Shown here: positions 10,193-18,905 of the stretch, piece by piece
How the letters are laid out: every line of letters starts with the position of its first letter
Position numbering within the stretch: position 1 is the first letter of the stretch
DNA from: Autumnicola sp041679265
Lineage (GTDB): Bacteria > Bacteroidota > Bacteroidia > Flavobacteriales > Flavobacteriaceae
DNA length: 64,000 nucleotides
Assembly: GCF_041679265.1 (NCBI RefSeq)
Contig: NZ_JBGFSM010000006.1
Location: forward strand, 124,001 to 188,000
Direction of reading: 5' to 3'
Notes under the pieces: generated by a model
Database searches by the model: none
What the model saw: only the letters and a program-made list of their open reading frames with translations
Told to the model about the DNA's origin: nothing
Position numbers and translations under genes: made by a program

Positions 10193-10909
10193 TTACTTTT
10201 TAGTGCAAACAACCTGGTTTCCAAATTGCAAGTTCACTTTCCTGTAGGCATCTAACTTATTATCCTTAAAGGCTTTCTTATAAAAGGCTTTAAAGTTGTT
10301 GAACTTCAGTTCTATATTTTCAGCATCTCCAAAGTACACCGTGAAATCCAGTTTTCTCATTTGCAGATTGAACCGGCCTTGTTTTACCCGGGTAATCCCT
10401 GTTATATGCTGTGTTAAAAACTCATCATTCCTAATATACTGCAGGAGCGGATAGGCCTCTTTCACATTTCCCCCGTTAAATCCAAACAAAAGCGGCACCC
10501 GTGCCGAATAATAGTTGGAAAGCGGCATAAGCTCTCCATTCCTGTCCAGGTAAAAGGAAGCATTGCCCACTACCCTTCCTATGGGTTTTCGCTGACTTAC
10601 GTTTGCCTCAAGTTTACCATCCAGAGTTACGTAAACTTCAGCATTTTCAATCATTTCATGCTTGTTCAAAAGCTCTTCAAGCCTATTCAAATCTAAAGTT
10701 TCTTTGCCTATGCCCGAGGAAGGCACTTTATTTTGTATCAACAATTTATTAACCGCTTCCTCAGTGACATACAGATTTTCAGTATCTGTAAATTTCACTT
10801 CCACCGTACTGATTTTACGTGACTTCTGCCTTTTTTCAGCAAAACCAAAAAGGAATACCACCAGGGCGATAAGCAAAATTGCTTTTATATATCCTAAGCC
10901 CGCCTTCAT
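10193..10909 (-). CDS. ftsQ: cell division protein FtsQ/DivIB
   Basis: The 238-residue single-pass membrane protein is identified largely by position between murC and ftsA. One N-terminal transmembrane helix (about residues 6-24) is followed by a periplasmic region with a POTRA-like part (KFTDTENLYVTEEAVNKLL...) and an FtsQ-like domain containing GRVVGNASFYLDRNGELMPL. FtsQ bridges the FtsL-type subcomplex with other divisome proteins. Its start overlaps the murC stop by 4 bases, suggesting translational coupling. Sequence identity to proteobacterial FtsQ is low, as usual for this phylum. Confidence 0.9.
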   Translation of the reverse strand: MKAGLGYIKAILLIALVVFLFGFAEKRQKSRKISTVEVKFTDTENLYVTEEAVNKLLIQNKVPSSGIGKETLDLNRLEELLNKHEMIENAEVYVTLDGKLEANVSQRKPIGRVVGNASFYLDRNGELMPLSNYYSARVPLLFGFNGGNVKEAYPLLQYIRNDEFLTQHITGITRVKQGRFNLQMRKLDFTVYFGDAENIELKFNNFKAFYKKAFKDNKLDAYRKVNLQFGNQVVCTKK

Positions 10910-12252
10910 TGCAATGCGATTTTCACCTTTTCAACTTCCTCTCCAATGTCTCCTGCTCCCATCATTACAACCACTTCTGGATGCGTAGATTTTATTTTTG
11001 CCGAAAGATTATCTTTCTGAACCAGTTCTTTTTCTGGATTGCTTATTTTATCCAGCAGCCATGTAGAAGTAATCCCTTCTACCGGAAGTTCTCTGGCAGG
11101 ATATATATCCAGCAGCATTACCGCATCAAATTTGGTAAGGCTTTCAGCAAATTCATCAGCAAAATCTTTTGTCCTGCTGAATAAATGCGGCTGAAAAACT
11201 GCAAGCACCTTTTTGCCTGAATGCATTTCTCTTACTGCCTGGTAAACCGCTGAAATTTCTGCAGGATGGTGCGCGTAATCGTCTATCAACACCAGGTTTT
11301 CAGAATTTATCTTATAGGAAAACCTGCGCTTTACCCCCTTAAAACTAGATAAAGCCCTGGCCAGGTGGTTCGTGGGGGAACCGTATTCAACAGCCATTGC
11401 CAGGGCTGTTATAGCATTTAGCAAATTGTGTTTGCCGGGGAGATAAAATTTTAGATTGCTTATGGTTTGCCGGGGAGTCTTTAAATCGAAATGATAGGCC
11501 CCGTTTTCTATTTTTACATTTACTGCAGAATAATCTGCATTATCCTCAATTCCTATGGTTAGTCCGTCCAGTGGCAAGCCGTTTTTAATTAACAGTTTAC
11601 CGGTTGCAGGCACCAGCGCGGCGAAGCTTCTGAAGGATGCCTCCAGTTGTTCCTTTTCGCCATAAATGTCTAGATGGTCGGCGTCCATAGAAGTAATAGC
11701 GGCAATATTGGGCGATAATTGTAAAAACGAGCGATCAAACTCATCTGCTTCAGCAACTATCACTTCATCGCCCTGCATGATGAGATTGCTTTGAATGTCT
11801 TCACTTATTCCTCCCAGGAAAGCCGTTACTTTTGCCCCGGTTTCTTTAAGAAGATGAGCAAGAATGGCAGTTGTGGTGGTTTTACCATGAGTGCCGGCCA
11901 CAGCCAGAGTTAGTTTGTTCCTGGTAACCAGCCCCAGCACTACTGCTCTTTTTTTAAGTTCATAACTCTCTTTTAGGAAGTAATTGTACTGCTCGTGGCC
12001 GCCGGGAATTGCCGGGGTATACACCACAAGCGTATTTTTATCTTCTAAAATAGGCTGCGGAATCTGCGTGATTTCGTCTTTATAAACAACAACAATTCCT
12101 TCTTCCTCCAGTTTTTTACTTAGCAGAGTTGAAGTTTTATCGTAGCCGGAAACATTTTTGCCCTTCGCGTGAAAATATCTCGCCAGCGCACTCATGCCTA
12201 TCCCGCCAATGCCGATAAAATAAAAGTTTTGTATGTTATCTAATTCGTTCAA
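10906..12252 (-). CDS. murC: UDP-N-acetylmuramate--L-alanine ligase MurC
   Basis: MurC adds L-Ala to UDP-MurNAc in the cytoplasm, using ATP. Visible motifs are FIGIGGIGMSALAR at the N-terminus (UDP-substrate Rossmann fold), AGTHGKTTTTAILAH (P-loop, about residues 118-132), EADEFDRSFL, and DDYAHHPAEISAV in the C-terminal domain. The length of 448 residues is normal. It lies within the dcw cluster. The gap upstream, towards murG, holds palindromic repeats. Confidence 0.97.
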   Translation of the reverse strand: MNELDNIQNFYFIGIGGIGMSALARYFHAKGKNVSGYDKTSTLLSKKLEEEGIVVVYKDEITQIPQPILEDKNTLVVYTPAIPGGHEQYNYFLKESYELKKRAVVLGLVTRNKLTLAVAGTHGKTTTTAILAHLLKETGAKVTAFLGGISEDIQSNLIMQGDEVIVAEADEFDRSFLQLSPNIAAITSMDADHLDIYGEKEQLEASFRSFAALVPATGKLLIKNGLPLDGLTIGIEDNADYSAVNVKIENGAYHFDLKTPRQTISNLKFYLPGKHNLLNAITALAMAVEYGSPTNHLARALSSFKGVKRRFSYKINSENLVLIDDYAHHPAEISAVYQAVREMHSGKKVLAVFQPHLFSRTKDFADEFAESLTKFDAVMLLDIYPARELPVEGITSTWLLDKISNPEKELVQKDNLSAKIKSTHPEVVVMMGAGDIGEEVEKVKIALQ

Positions 12253-12261
12253 ATCTTCTTT

Positions 12262-12395
12262 CTATTAAACCTGACAGGTTTTGGCAACCTTTCAGATTTG
12301 GTGTGATTCCTTTTTCAGACCTACAAGGTTTTGAAAACCTTGCAGGATTTCGGTTTATCAGACCCCATAGTTTTCAAAAACCTGTGAGGTCTTAT
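12262..12395. repeat. three palindromic repeat copies between murG and murC
   Basis: The gap contains three related imperfect palindromes built on cctacaaggtttt / aaaaccttg. They lie at about 12269-12295, 12320-12346 and 12361-12394, the last more degenerate. Bases 12311-12342 are identical over 32 positions to 14770-14801 in the ftsW-murD gap. Each copy could fold into a hairpin in DNA or RNA. No gene is present in this gap. Confidence 0.75.
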
Positions 12396-12400
12396 CATGT

Positions 12401-13495
12401 TCATTTCCCTGCCAGTTTTTCCACCTCGTCTACAATTTTTGCGGTGGCATCTGGCAGGGCCATTTTTTTAATATTTTGACTCAGTTCTTTTTGTTTTACT
12501 TCGGAATTCACCAAACCAAAAAACTCTTCTTCAAAATTTTGTTCCAGCTGCTCCTCGGTAAGCGTGAGTGCCGCTTCATTTTTAGTTAGCGACATGGCAT
12601 TTTTGGCCTGATGGTCTTCCGCCACATTTGGTGACGGAATAAACAGCACCGGCTTGCCAACCACGCATAATTCTGAAACGCTGCCCGCACCCGCCCTGCT
12701 AATTATAATATCTGCCGCGCCATAGGCCCAGTCCATCCTGTTCAAAAATTCGTACGTCTGAACCAGATCACTATTATATTTTTTATATTCATCGTAATAA
12801 AGCCTTCCGGTTTGCCAGATTAACTGAATATCTTCTTTTTCAAATTTTGGTACCCAGTTTTCAATGAGCTCATTTATTCTTCTTGCCCCTAGACTTCCGC
12901 CAAGAACCAACAGGGTTTTTTTCCTTTTATCCAGGTGGAAAAACCGCTGCGCCTCTTCACGTTTTTCATTCACCTTCAGCAAATCCAAACGAACAGGGTT
13001 ACCGGTAATGACCGTCTTTTCTTTCGGAAAAAACCGGAACACTTCTTCATAAGCCGCACAAATTTTATCTGCCTGTTTAGCCAATATGCGGTTTGTAATT
13101 CCCGGATAAGAATTTTGTTCCTGGATAAGCGTGGGGATCTTTTGGGAAACCGCCACTCTTAACAAGGGGCCACTTGCAAAACCTCCTGTACCTATCACTA
13201 CATCAGGCTGAAATTTTCTTATTATTTTCCGGCTTTTGCTAAGGCTGCTCATCAGCTTAAATGGAAACATCAGGTTTTTAAGGGATATCTTTCGCTGTAA
13301 CCCGCTAATCCATAAACCTTCAATATCATATCCTGCCTGCGGCACCTTTTCCATTTCCATGCGATCCCTGGCGCCCACAAACAATACTTCAGCTTTTGGC
13401 TGCCTTCGTCGGATCTCATCGGCAATAGCTATGGCCGGGTAGATATGACCACCGGTTCCTCCTCCAGATAATATTATCTTTAAATTCTCCTTCAC
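12401..13495 (-). CDS. murG: UDP-N-acetylglucosamine--N-acetylmuramyl-(pentapeptide) pyrophosphoryl-undecaprenol GlcNAc transferase MurG
   Basis: MurG is the GT28-family enzyme that converts lipid I to lipid II on the inner face of the membrane. It shows the glycine-rich N-terminal GGGTGGHIYPAIAIADEI (about residues 11-28), GTGGFASGPLLRVA and QEQNSYPGITNRILA. The C-terminal UDP-GlcNAc site is ISRAGAGSVSELCVVGKPVLFIP. The length of 364 residues is normal. It abuts ftsW with no intervening base. Confidence 0.97.
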   Translation of the reverse strand: MKENLKIILSGGGTGGHIYPAIAIADEIRRRQPKAEVLFVGARDRMEMEKVPQAGYDIEGLWISGLQRKISLKNLMFPFKLMSSLSKSRKIIRKFQPDVVIGTGGFASGPLLRVAVSQKIPTLIQEQNSYPGITNRILAKQADKICAAYEEVFRFFPKEKTVITGNPVRLDLLKVNEKREEAQRFFHLDKRKKTLLVLGGSLGARRINELIENWVPKFEKEDIQLIWQTGRLYYDEYKKYNSDLVQTYEFLNRMDWAYGAADIIISRAGAGSVSELCVVGKPVLFIPSPNVAEDHQAKNAMSLTKNEAALTLTEEQLEQNFEEEFFGLVNSEVKQKELSQNIKKMALPDATAKIVDEVEKLAGK

Positions 13496-14704
13496 CTAAA
13501 TTGCTTCACTTAAAATATCTAACGGATTCTCTTCATCATTTCCATGTTCATGAGCTTCCGCTTCTTTAATCTCTTCTCTTTTGGCACTTACACTTAAAAT
13601 TATTCCCAGTGCCATACAGGTCATCCAAATAGAAGTTCCCCCACTGCTTATAAGAGGAAGGGTTTGCCCTGTTACCGGAAATAATTCCACCGCCACAGCC
13701 ATATTTACCAGAGCCTGGAAAACAATGGGCATTCCCACACCCATCACCACCAGTTTCCCAAAAACGGTATTCGCCTTTGTTGCTACAATTACAATCCTAA
13801 AAAGCAGCAGGAGATAAGCAAACATTACTCCAAAAGCCCCAATTAATCCCATCTCTTCCACAATTATCGCGTAGATAAAATCTGAGGAAGATTGTGGCAG
13901 GAAGTTTCTTTGAACAGATTTTCCTATGCCTGTACCGGCAATTCCACCACGGGCAATGGCAATTTTAGCTTTTTCTATCTGGTAATCGGCTTCGGTATCT
14001 TCATCACTTGTAAAACTGTCTATCCTGCTGGCCCAGGTATCTACCCTGCTGGGCAGAACTCCAGGAAAAGCTTTTGCAGTAAGGATAAACATCGTCAACA
14101 TTAAAAAGCCGGCGGCCATAATTGCAGCCAGATATTTCACGGGATAGCCGCCTATAAACATCAACACCAGCGTCATTGCAAAAATGATGGCCGCGGTAGA
14201 GAAATTTGCAGGTAAAATGAGTGCTAAAATTAAAAATACCGGCAACCATAAAGGCAAGATGGTTTCTTTAAAGGTCACTGTTTTCTCAGTAATTTTAGAT
14301 AAGTATCTTGCTACATAGACCATTAATACCACAGCTGCCAGCGTAGAGGTTTGGAAGGTCACTCCAAGTACCGGGATTTGCACCCATCTGCTGGCGTACG
14401 CTCCTCCAATAATGGTTCCCTGTGCCACCGTATATACCAGCAGCACAATAATTACCGGTAAAAGCAGAATAGAGAGCCCTCTGAAATAATTGTAAGGCAC
14501 GCGATGCACCGCAAAGAGCAGACAGAATCCCAGGAGCAAGTGGAAAAAATGCACCACCAGGTAATGGAAGGTCCCTCCATCTCCATGCAGGTAAGCAAGG
14601 TTGCTACTGGCACTATACACCGGCAGGAACGAAAAAATTGCCAATAATCCCGCGGTGGCCCAGATGACCTTGTCTCCTTTAAGATTTGAAAAAATACTGC
14701 TCAT
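13496..14704 (-). CDS. ftsW: lipid II polymerase FtsW (SEDS family)
   Basis: FtsW is the multi-pass SEDS protein that polymerises septal glycan together with FtsI. The 402-residue product has about ten hydrophobic segments. SEDS landmarks are present: ASRW at residues 102-105, the loop KIAIARGGIAGTGIGKSVQRNFLPQSSSDFIYAIIVEEMG, and VTGQTLPLISSGGTS near the C-terminus. A polar cytoplasmic tail (KREEIKEAEAHEHGNDEEN) ends the protein. It runs directly into murG. Confidence 0.96.
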   Translation of the reverse strand: MSSIFSNLKGDKVIWATAGLLAIFSFLPVYSASSNLAYLHGDGGTFHYLVVHFFHLLLGFCLLFAVHRVPYNYFRGLSILLLPVIIVLLVYTVAQGTIIGGAYASRWVQIPVLGVTFQTSTLAAVVLMVYVARYLSKITEKTVTFKETILPLWLPVFLILALILPANFSTAAIIFAMTLVLMFIGGYPVKYLAAIMAAGFLMLTMFILTAKAFPGVLPSRVDTWASRIDSFTSDEDTEADYQIEKAKIAIARGGIAGTGIGKSVQRNFLPQSSSDFIYAIIVEEMGLIGAFGVMFAYLLLLFRIVIVATKANTVFGKLVVMGVGMPIVFQALVNMAVAVELFPVTGQTLPLISSGGTSIWMTCMALGIILSVSAKREEIKEAEAHEHGNDEENPLDILSEAI

Positions 14705-14724
14705 TCCTTATTTATTCTTCTTTT

Positions 14725-14806
14725 TCTTCAGACTTCGCAGGTTTTAAGACCTGCCAGTTCATTTTTGACTTTTTCAGACCTACAAGGTTTTGAAAACCTT
14801 GTAGGT
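14725..14806. repeat. two palindromic repeat copies between ftsW and murD
   Basis: At 14778-14806 there is a perfect 14-bp inverted repeat (acctacaaggtttt, centre g, then its complement). A more degenerate copy lies at about 14731-14756. The 32 bases 14770-14801 recur exactly in the murG-murC gap at 12311-12342. The perfect copy has no T-run, so it is not an obvious terminator. Confidence 0.8.
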
Positions 14807-14827
14807 ACCGTCTGTGAGACCGATATT

Positions 14828-16165
14828 TTATAAATTTCTCACGGCTTCTTTAAACTGCCTTCCCCTGTCTTCATAGTTTTCGAACAAATCAAAACTCGCA
14901 CAGGCGGGAGAGAGCAAAACAGTTTCGTTTTTTTCAGCAATTTTATAAGCGATCTTCACCGCCTCTTCCATAGACTGGGTTTCCACCATCACATCTACAC
15001 AATTCCCAAAAGCGTTTATAATCTTGCCATTATCAACCCCAAGGCAGATGATGGCCTTCACCTTCTCATTGACCAAAGGCAGCAAATCGCTGTACACGTT
15101 GCCTTTATCCACCCCGCCAACAATCCACACCGTAGCGCTTTCCATACTTTCAAGAGCGTAATAAGTGGCATTTACATTAGTTGCCTTGGAATCATTAATG
15201 TAAAGCACATTATTGATCTTAAGCACTTTTTCAAGACGATGCTCCACTCCCTGAAAATTTTCCATACTTTCACGAATTGTTTGTTTCCTGATACGTAAAA
15301 GTTGCGCCACCGTAGCGGCCGCCATCGCGTTTTTAGTATTGTGCTTGCCCTGAAGGCTAAGATCTGTTGTTGGCATATTAAACGTTGTATTATTTATTTT
15401 TATAATTATTTGGTCATTTTCCAGATATGCGCCGTTTTCAAATTTCTTTTCTAATGAAAATGGCAGTTTTTGAGCTTTAATGGGATTCTTTTCTAACCAG
15501 CCTGCAATATTTTCATCATCGGCATCGTAGATAAAGTAATCGTCTTCCGTCTGGTTCATGGTAATCCTGAATTTGGAAGCTATATAGTTCTCCAGCTTGT
15601 ATGCATACCGGTCCAGATGGTCTGGGGTGATGTTGGTTAAAACAGCAATTTTCGGCCTGAAATCCACAATACCATCCAATTGAAAACTGCTTAATTCCAG
15701 CACGTACCAGTCAAATTTTTTTTCAGCAACCTGTTTGGCAAAACTATCCCCCACATTGCCCGCCATTCCTGCGGAAATATTCCCGGCCTTCAGGATGTGG
15801 TAGGCAAATTTTGTAGTGGTGGTTTTCCCGTTGCTTCCTGTAATCCCAATTATTTCTGCGGAAGTAAATTCTGAAGCGAATTCAATTTCAGAAATCACCG
15901 GAAGGTTTCTCTCCTTCAGCTTTAAAACCAAAGGAGCGTTTTCCGGAATTCCGGGGCTTTTCATCACTACATCCGCATTTAAGATTTTCTCTTCAGAATG
16001 CTGCAATTCTTCCCATTTAATCTCAAGATGTTCAAGAACTTCTTTGTATTTATCTTTAATCTTCCCTTTATCGGAAAGAAAAATTTCAAAACCTTCTCTT
16101 TTGGCCAGAATCGCGGTACCCACACCGCTTTCTCCTCCTCCCAGGATTACAATTTTCTTCGCCAT
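14828..16165 (-). CDS. murD: UDP-N-acetylmuramoyl-L-alanine--D-glutamate ligase MurD
   Basis: MurD adds D-Glu to UDP-MurNAc-L-Ala. The N-terminal KIVILGGGESGVGTAILA binds the UDP substrate. GITGSNGKTTTTKFAYH (about residues 110-126) is the ATP P-loop. NITPDHLDRY and YINDSKATNVNATYYALE are Mur-ligase signatures. It is 445 residues and starts 2 bases after mraY, so tight coupling is likely. The downstream gap to ftsW carries palindromic repeats. Confidence 0.97.
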   Translation of the reverse strand: MAKKIVILGGGESGVGTAILAKREGFEIFLSDKGKIKDKYKEVLEHLEIKWEELQHSEEKILNADVVMKSPGIPENAPLVLKLKERNLPVISEIEFASEFTSAEIIGITGSNGKTTTTKFAYHILKAGNISAGMAGNVGDSFAKQVAEKKFDWYVLELSSFQLDGIVDFRPKIAVLTNITPDHLDRYAYKLENYIASKFRITMNQTEDDYFIYDADDENIAGWLEKNPIKAQKLPFSLEKKFENGAYLENDQIIIKINNTTFNMPTTDLSLQGKHNTKNAMAAATVAQLLRIRKQTIRESMENFQGVEHRLEKVLKINNVLYINDSKATNVNATYYALESMESATVWIVGGVDKGNVYSDLLPLVNEKVKAIICLGVDNGKIINAFGNCVDVMVETQSMEEAVKIAYKIAEKNETVLLSPACASFDLFENYEDRGRQFKEAVRNL

Positions 16166-16167
16166 AA

Positions 16168-17400
16168 TTACCTCAACTTCAGCGTTACCACCGTTACTAT
16201 GGCAAGAAAAATTCCCACAATCCAGAACCTCACTACAATTTTACTTTCATGATGCCCCTTCTTCTGATAATGATGATGCAATGGCGACATCAGGAAAATC
16301 CTCCTGCCTTCTCCATACCTGCGTTTGGTAAATTTGAACCAGGACACCTGCATGACCACAGACAGGTTTTCCATCAGAAAAATTCCGCAGAGAATAGGAA
16401 TCAGCAATTCCTTTCTGGTGGCAACCGCCAAAACAGCAATTATTCCACCTATAGTCAAACTTCCCGTATCTCCCATAAAAACCTGTGCGGGATAGGTGTT
16501 GTACCATAAAAACCCGACCAGTGCTCCTGCAAAAGCGGTGATATAAATGGTCATTTCGCCCGATTTTGGGATGTACATGATGTTGAGATAATCTGAAAAA
16601 ATAATGTTACCCGAAACCCAGGCGAAAATTCCCAGCGTAAGCACAATTATTGCTGAAGAACCCGCGGCAAGTCCGTCTATCCCATCGGTTAAATTGGCAC
16701 CGTTGGATACTGCCGTAACGATAAAAATTACAATCGGGATAAAAATGATCCAGGCATATTTTTCATAATCCTTATTAATCCAGGTGATAAGGCTGGCATA
16801 ATCAAACTCGTTGTTTTTCACAAAAGGAATGGTGGTGGTGGTGCTTTTTTCTTCCGGGCCCATTTCACGTATATCTCCCACTTCACTTAATTCCCGGGCG
16901 GGAACTGCATTATTGGCTTCTTCCTTTACGGTGATGCCGGGGTGAAAATACATGGTGGCCCCAATAATTAACCCAAGCCCAACCTGTCCAACTACTTTAA
17001 AAATCCCCTTGAGTCCTTCTTTATCCTTTTTGAAAATTTTAATGTAATCGTCTATAAAGCCTATTGTCCCCATCCAGACAGTGGTGACCATAAGCATAAT
17101 CACATAGATGTTTTCCAGCCTGGCAAACAGCAGCACCGGGATAAGTGTGGCAATTATAATAATAACCCCTCCCATTGTGGGTGTTCCTGCTTTTTCGCTC
17201 TGGCCTTTCAGGCCGAGTTCCCGCACGCTTTCCCCAACTTGCTTGGTAAGCAGGTAATTGATGATTTTTTTACCGTAAATGGTGGAAATAGCCAGAGACA
17301 GGATAATGGCCATTGCCGAGCGGAAGGAGAGATACTGAAACAACTGCGCCCCCGGCAGCTGGTATTCAGATTCTAAATATTGAAATAAATAGTATAACAT
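16168..17400 (-). CDS. mraY: phospho-N-acetylmuramoyl-pentapeptide transferase MraY
   Basis: MraY makes lipid I by moving phospho-MurNAc-pentapeptide to undecaprenyl phosphate. Signatures are KAGTPTMGGV, IGFIDDYIK with the catalytic Asp pair, NLTDGIDGLAAG, VFMGDTGSLTIGG and MSPLHHHYQKKG. The protein is about 410 residues against 360 in E. coli. The extra length is a polar, Thr- and Glu-rich insertion at about residues 155-205 (region of EEANNAVPAREL and EEKSTTTTIPF), placed between membrane helices. Such insertions are, as I recall, common in Bacteroidota. Confidence 0.97.
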   Translation of the reverse strand: MLYYLFQYLESEYQLPGAQLFQYLSFRSAMAIILSLAISTIYGKKIINYLLTKQVGESVRELGLKGQSEKAGTPTMGGVIIIIATLIPVLLFARLENIYVIMLMVTTVWMGTIGFIDDYIKIFKKDKEGLKGIFKVVGQVGLGLIIGATMYFHPGITVKEEANNAVPARELSEVGDIREMGPEEKSTTTTIPFVKNNEFDYASLITWINKDYEKYAWIIFIPIVIFIVTAVSNGANLTDGIDGLAAGSSAIIVLTLGIFAWVSGNIIFSDYLNIMYIPKSGEMTIYITAFAGALVGFLWYNTYPAQVFMGDTGSLTIGGIIAVLAVATRKELLIPILCGIFLMENLSVVMQVSWFKFTKRRYGEGRRIFLMSPLHHHYQKKGHHESKIVVRFWIVGIFLAIVTVVTLKLR

Positions 17401-17438
17401 GCGCTACTTATAAAATTTCCGCTGAAGGAATTACTTTT

Positions 17439-18905
17439 TTACCTGTTCTGTTCTTTCAAAAAATCATTAACGATCTTGAAATCATCAAAATCGAAACGCT
17501 CCCCGTTCACTTCCTGATAAGTTTCATGGCCTTTCCCGGCTATAAGGATAATATCATTTTTCCTGGCCAGCTGGCAGGCGGTTTTAATTGCCTGCCTGCG
17601 ATTGGTGATGGACATGGTCTTTTTAAAATTTTGGGGCTCCACTCCGGCCTCTACCTCTTCAATAATTTTCTCAGGATCCTCTGTTCTTGGATTATCACTG
17701 GTAAAGATCACTTTAGTGCTTAATGCTGAAGCAATATGCCCCATCTTAGGGCGTTTGGTGGTATCCCTGTCTCCGCCACAGCCAACCACTGTAATTAATT
17801 CCTCATTTTTGGTGCGAATGGCGTTAATGGTTTCCAGCACATTTTTAAGCGCATCTGGGGTATGGGCATAATCCACAATGGCGGTAATTTTATCCCTGGG
17901 AGAAATCACGTACTGAAACCTGCCGTTTACGGAATTCAGCTCACTTATAATCTTCAGGCTTTCCAGGGTTTCCAAACCAAGCAGTTCTGAAGCGGCATAA
18001 ATTGCCAGTACATTGTAGGCGTTAAAATTGCCAATTAACTTAGACCATACTTCCTGGTCGTTCACCTTCAGCAGTAAACCTGTGAACTGATTTTCCAGGA
18101 TCTGGGCCTGATAGTCTGCATAAGATTTTAAGGCGTAAGTATATTTTTTCGCTTTGGTATTCTGAAGCATTACCGGGCCATTTTTATCATCTGCATTTAC
18201 CAGGGCAAAAGCGGAAGCCGGTAATTCATCAAAAAAACGTTTTTTAACATCACGATATTCCGCGAAACTTTTATGATAATCCAGGTGATCGTGAGACAAG
18301 TTGGTAAATATTCCACCCGCAAATTCCAGGGCAGTGGTCCTGTGCTGTGCAATACCATGCGAACTCACTTCCATAAAGCAGAATTCCACCCCTTCATCAT
18401 TCATTTGCTTTAAGTAAGAGTTAATGGTAATAGAATCTGGCGTAGTACGGATTGCTGAAAATTGCTTTTCTGCCACCATAACTTTTACGGTGGAAAGCAG
18501 GCCAACTTTAAAACCGGCTTTGGTAAAAAGATCATAAAGCAGCGTGGCAATGGTAGTTTTACCGTTGGTACCGGTTACTCCAACAAGCCTTAACTTTCCA
18601 GAAGGATCTCCGTAATAATTGGAAGCCATATAGGCCAGTGCCATTTTTGAATCCTCCACCTGAACATAGGTAACCCCGTTAACGATATCTTTTGGCAACT
18701 CCTCACAAACCACTACAAGGGCACCTTTATTTACGGCCATTTTAATATAATTGTGACCATCAGAAAGAGTGCCTCTAATAGCAATAAACGCATCGTTTAA
18801 TTCCACTTTTCTGGAATCAAAATGCAGGTTATTAATGGCTACCCCGGTGTTTCCCACTACGGCTTCCATGCCCACGCGATACAAGATGTCTCTTAATATT
18901 ATCAA
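17439..18905 (-). CDS. murE: UDP-MurNAc-L-Ala-D-Glu--2,6-diaminopimelate ligase MurE
   Basis: MurE adds the third stem-peptide residue. The P-loop is GVTGTNGKTTIATLL (about residues 109-123), and NLSHDHLDYHKSFAEY and DYAHTPDAL are family motifs. The specificity loop reads DNPRTED. DNPR is the motif of meso-diaminopimelate-adding MurE, so the wall should be of the mDAP type. It is 488 residues. Its start overlaps the ftsI stop by 4 bases. Confidence 0.97.
   Translation of the reverse strand: MIILRDILYRVGMEAVVGNTGVAINNLHFDSRKVELNDAFIAIRGTLSDGHNYIKMAVNKGALVVVCEELPKDIVNGVTYVQVEDSKMALAYMASNYYGDPSGKLRLVGVTGTNGKTTIATLLYDLFTKAGFKVGLLSTVKVMVAEKQFSAIRTTPDSITINSYLKQMNDEGVEFCFMEVSSHGIAQHRTTALEFAGGIFTNLSHDHLDYHKSFAEYRDVKKRFFDELPASAFALVNADDKNGPVMLQNTKAKKYTYALKSYADYQAQILENQFTGLLLKVNDQEVWSKLIGNFNAYNVLAIYAASELLGLETLESLKIISELNSVNGRFQYVISPRDKITAIVDYAHTPDALKNVLETINAIRTKNEELITVVGCGGDRDTTKRPKMGHIASALSTKVIFTSDNPRTEDPEKIIEEVEAGVEPQNFKKTMSITNRRQAIKTACQLARKNDIILIAGKGHETYQEVNGERFDFDDFKIVNDFLKEQNR

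Noticed and set aside
15816..16331. 171-codon open frame on the plus strand opposite murD and mraY
   Set aside because: It is complementary to the MurD P-loop region and crosses a gene boundary on the other strand. Ser/Pro/Leu-rich shadow composition.
17313..17723. 136-codon open frame on the plus strand across the mraY-murE junction
   Set aside because: It is antisense to two conserved genes with no motif. Treated as chance.
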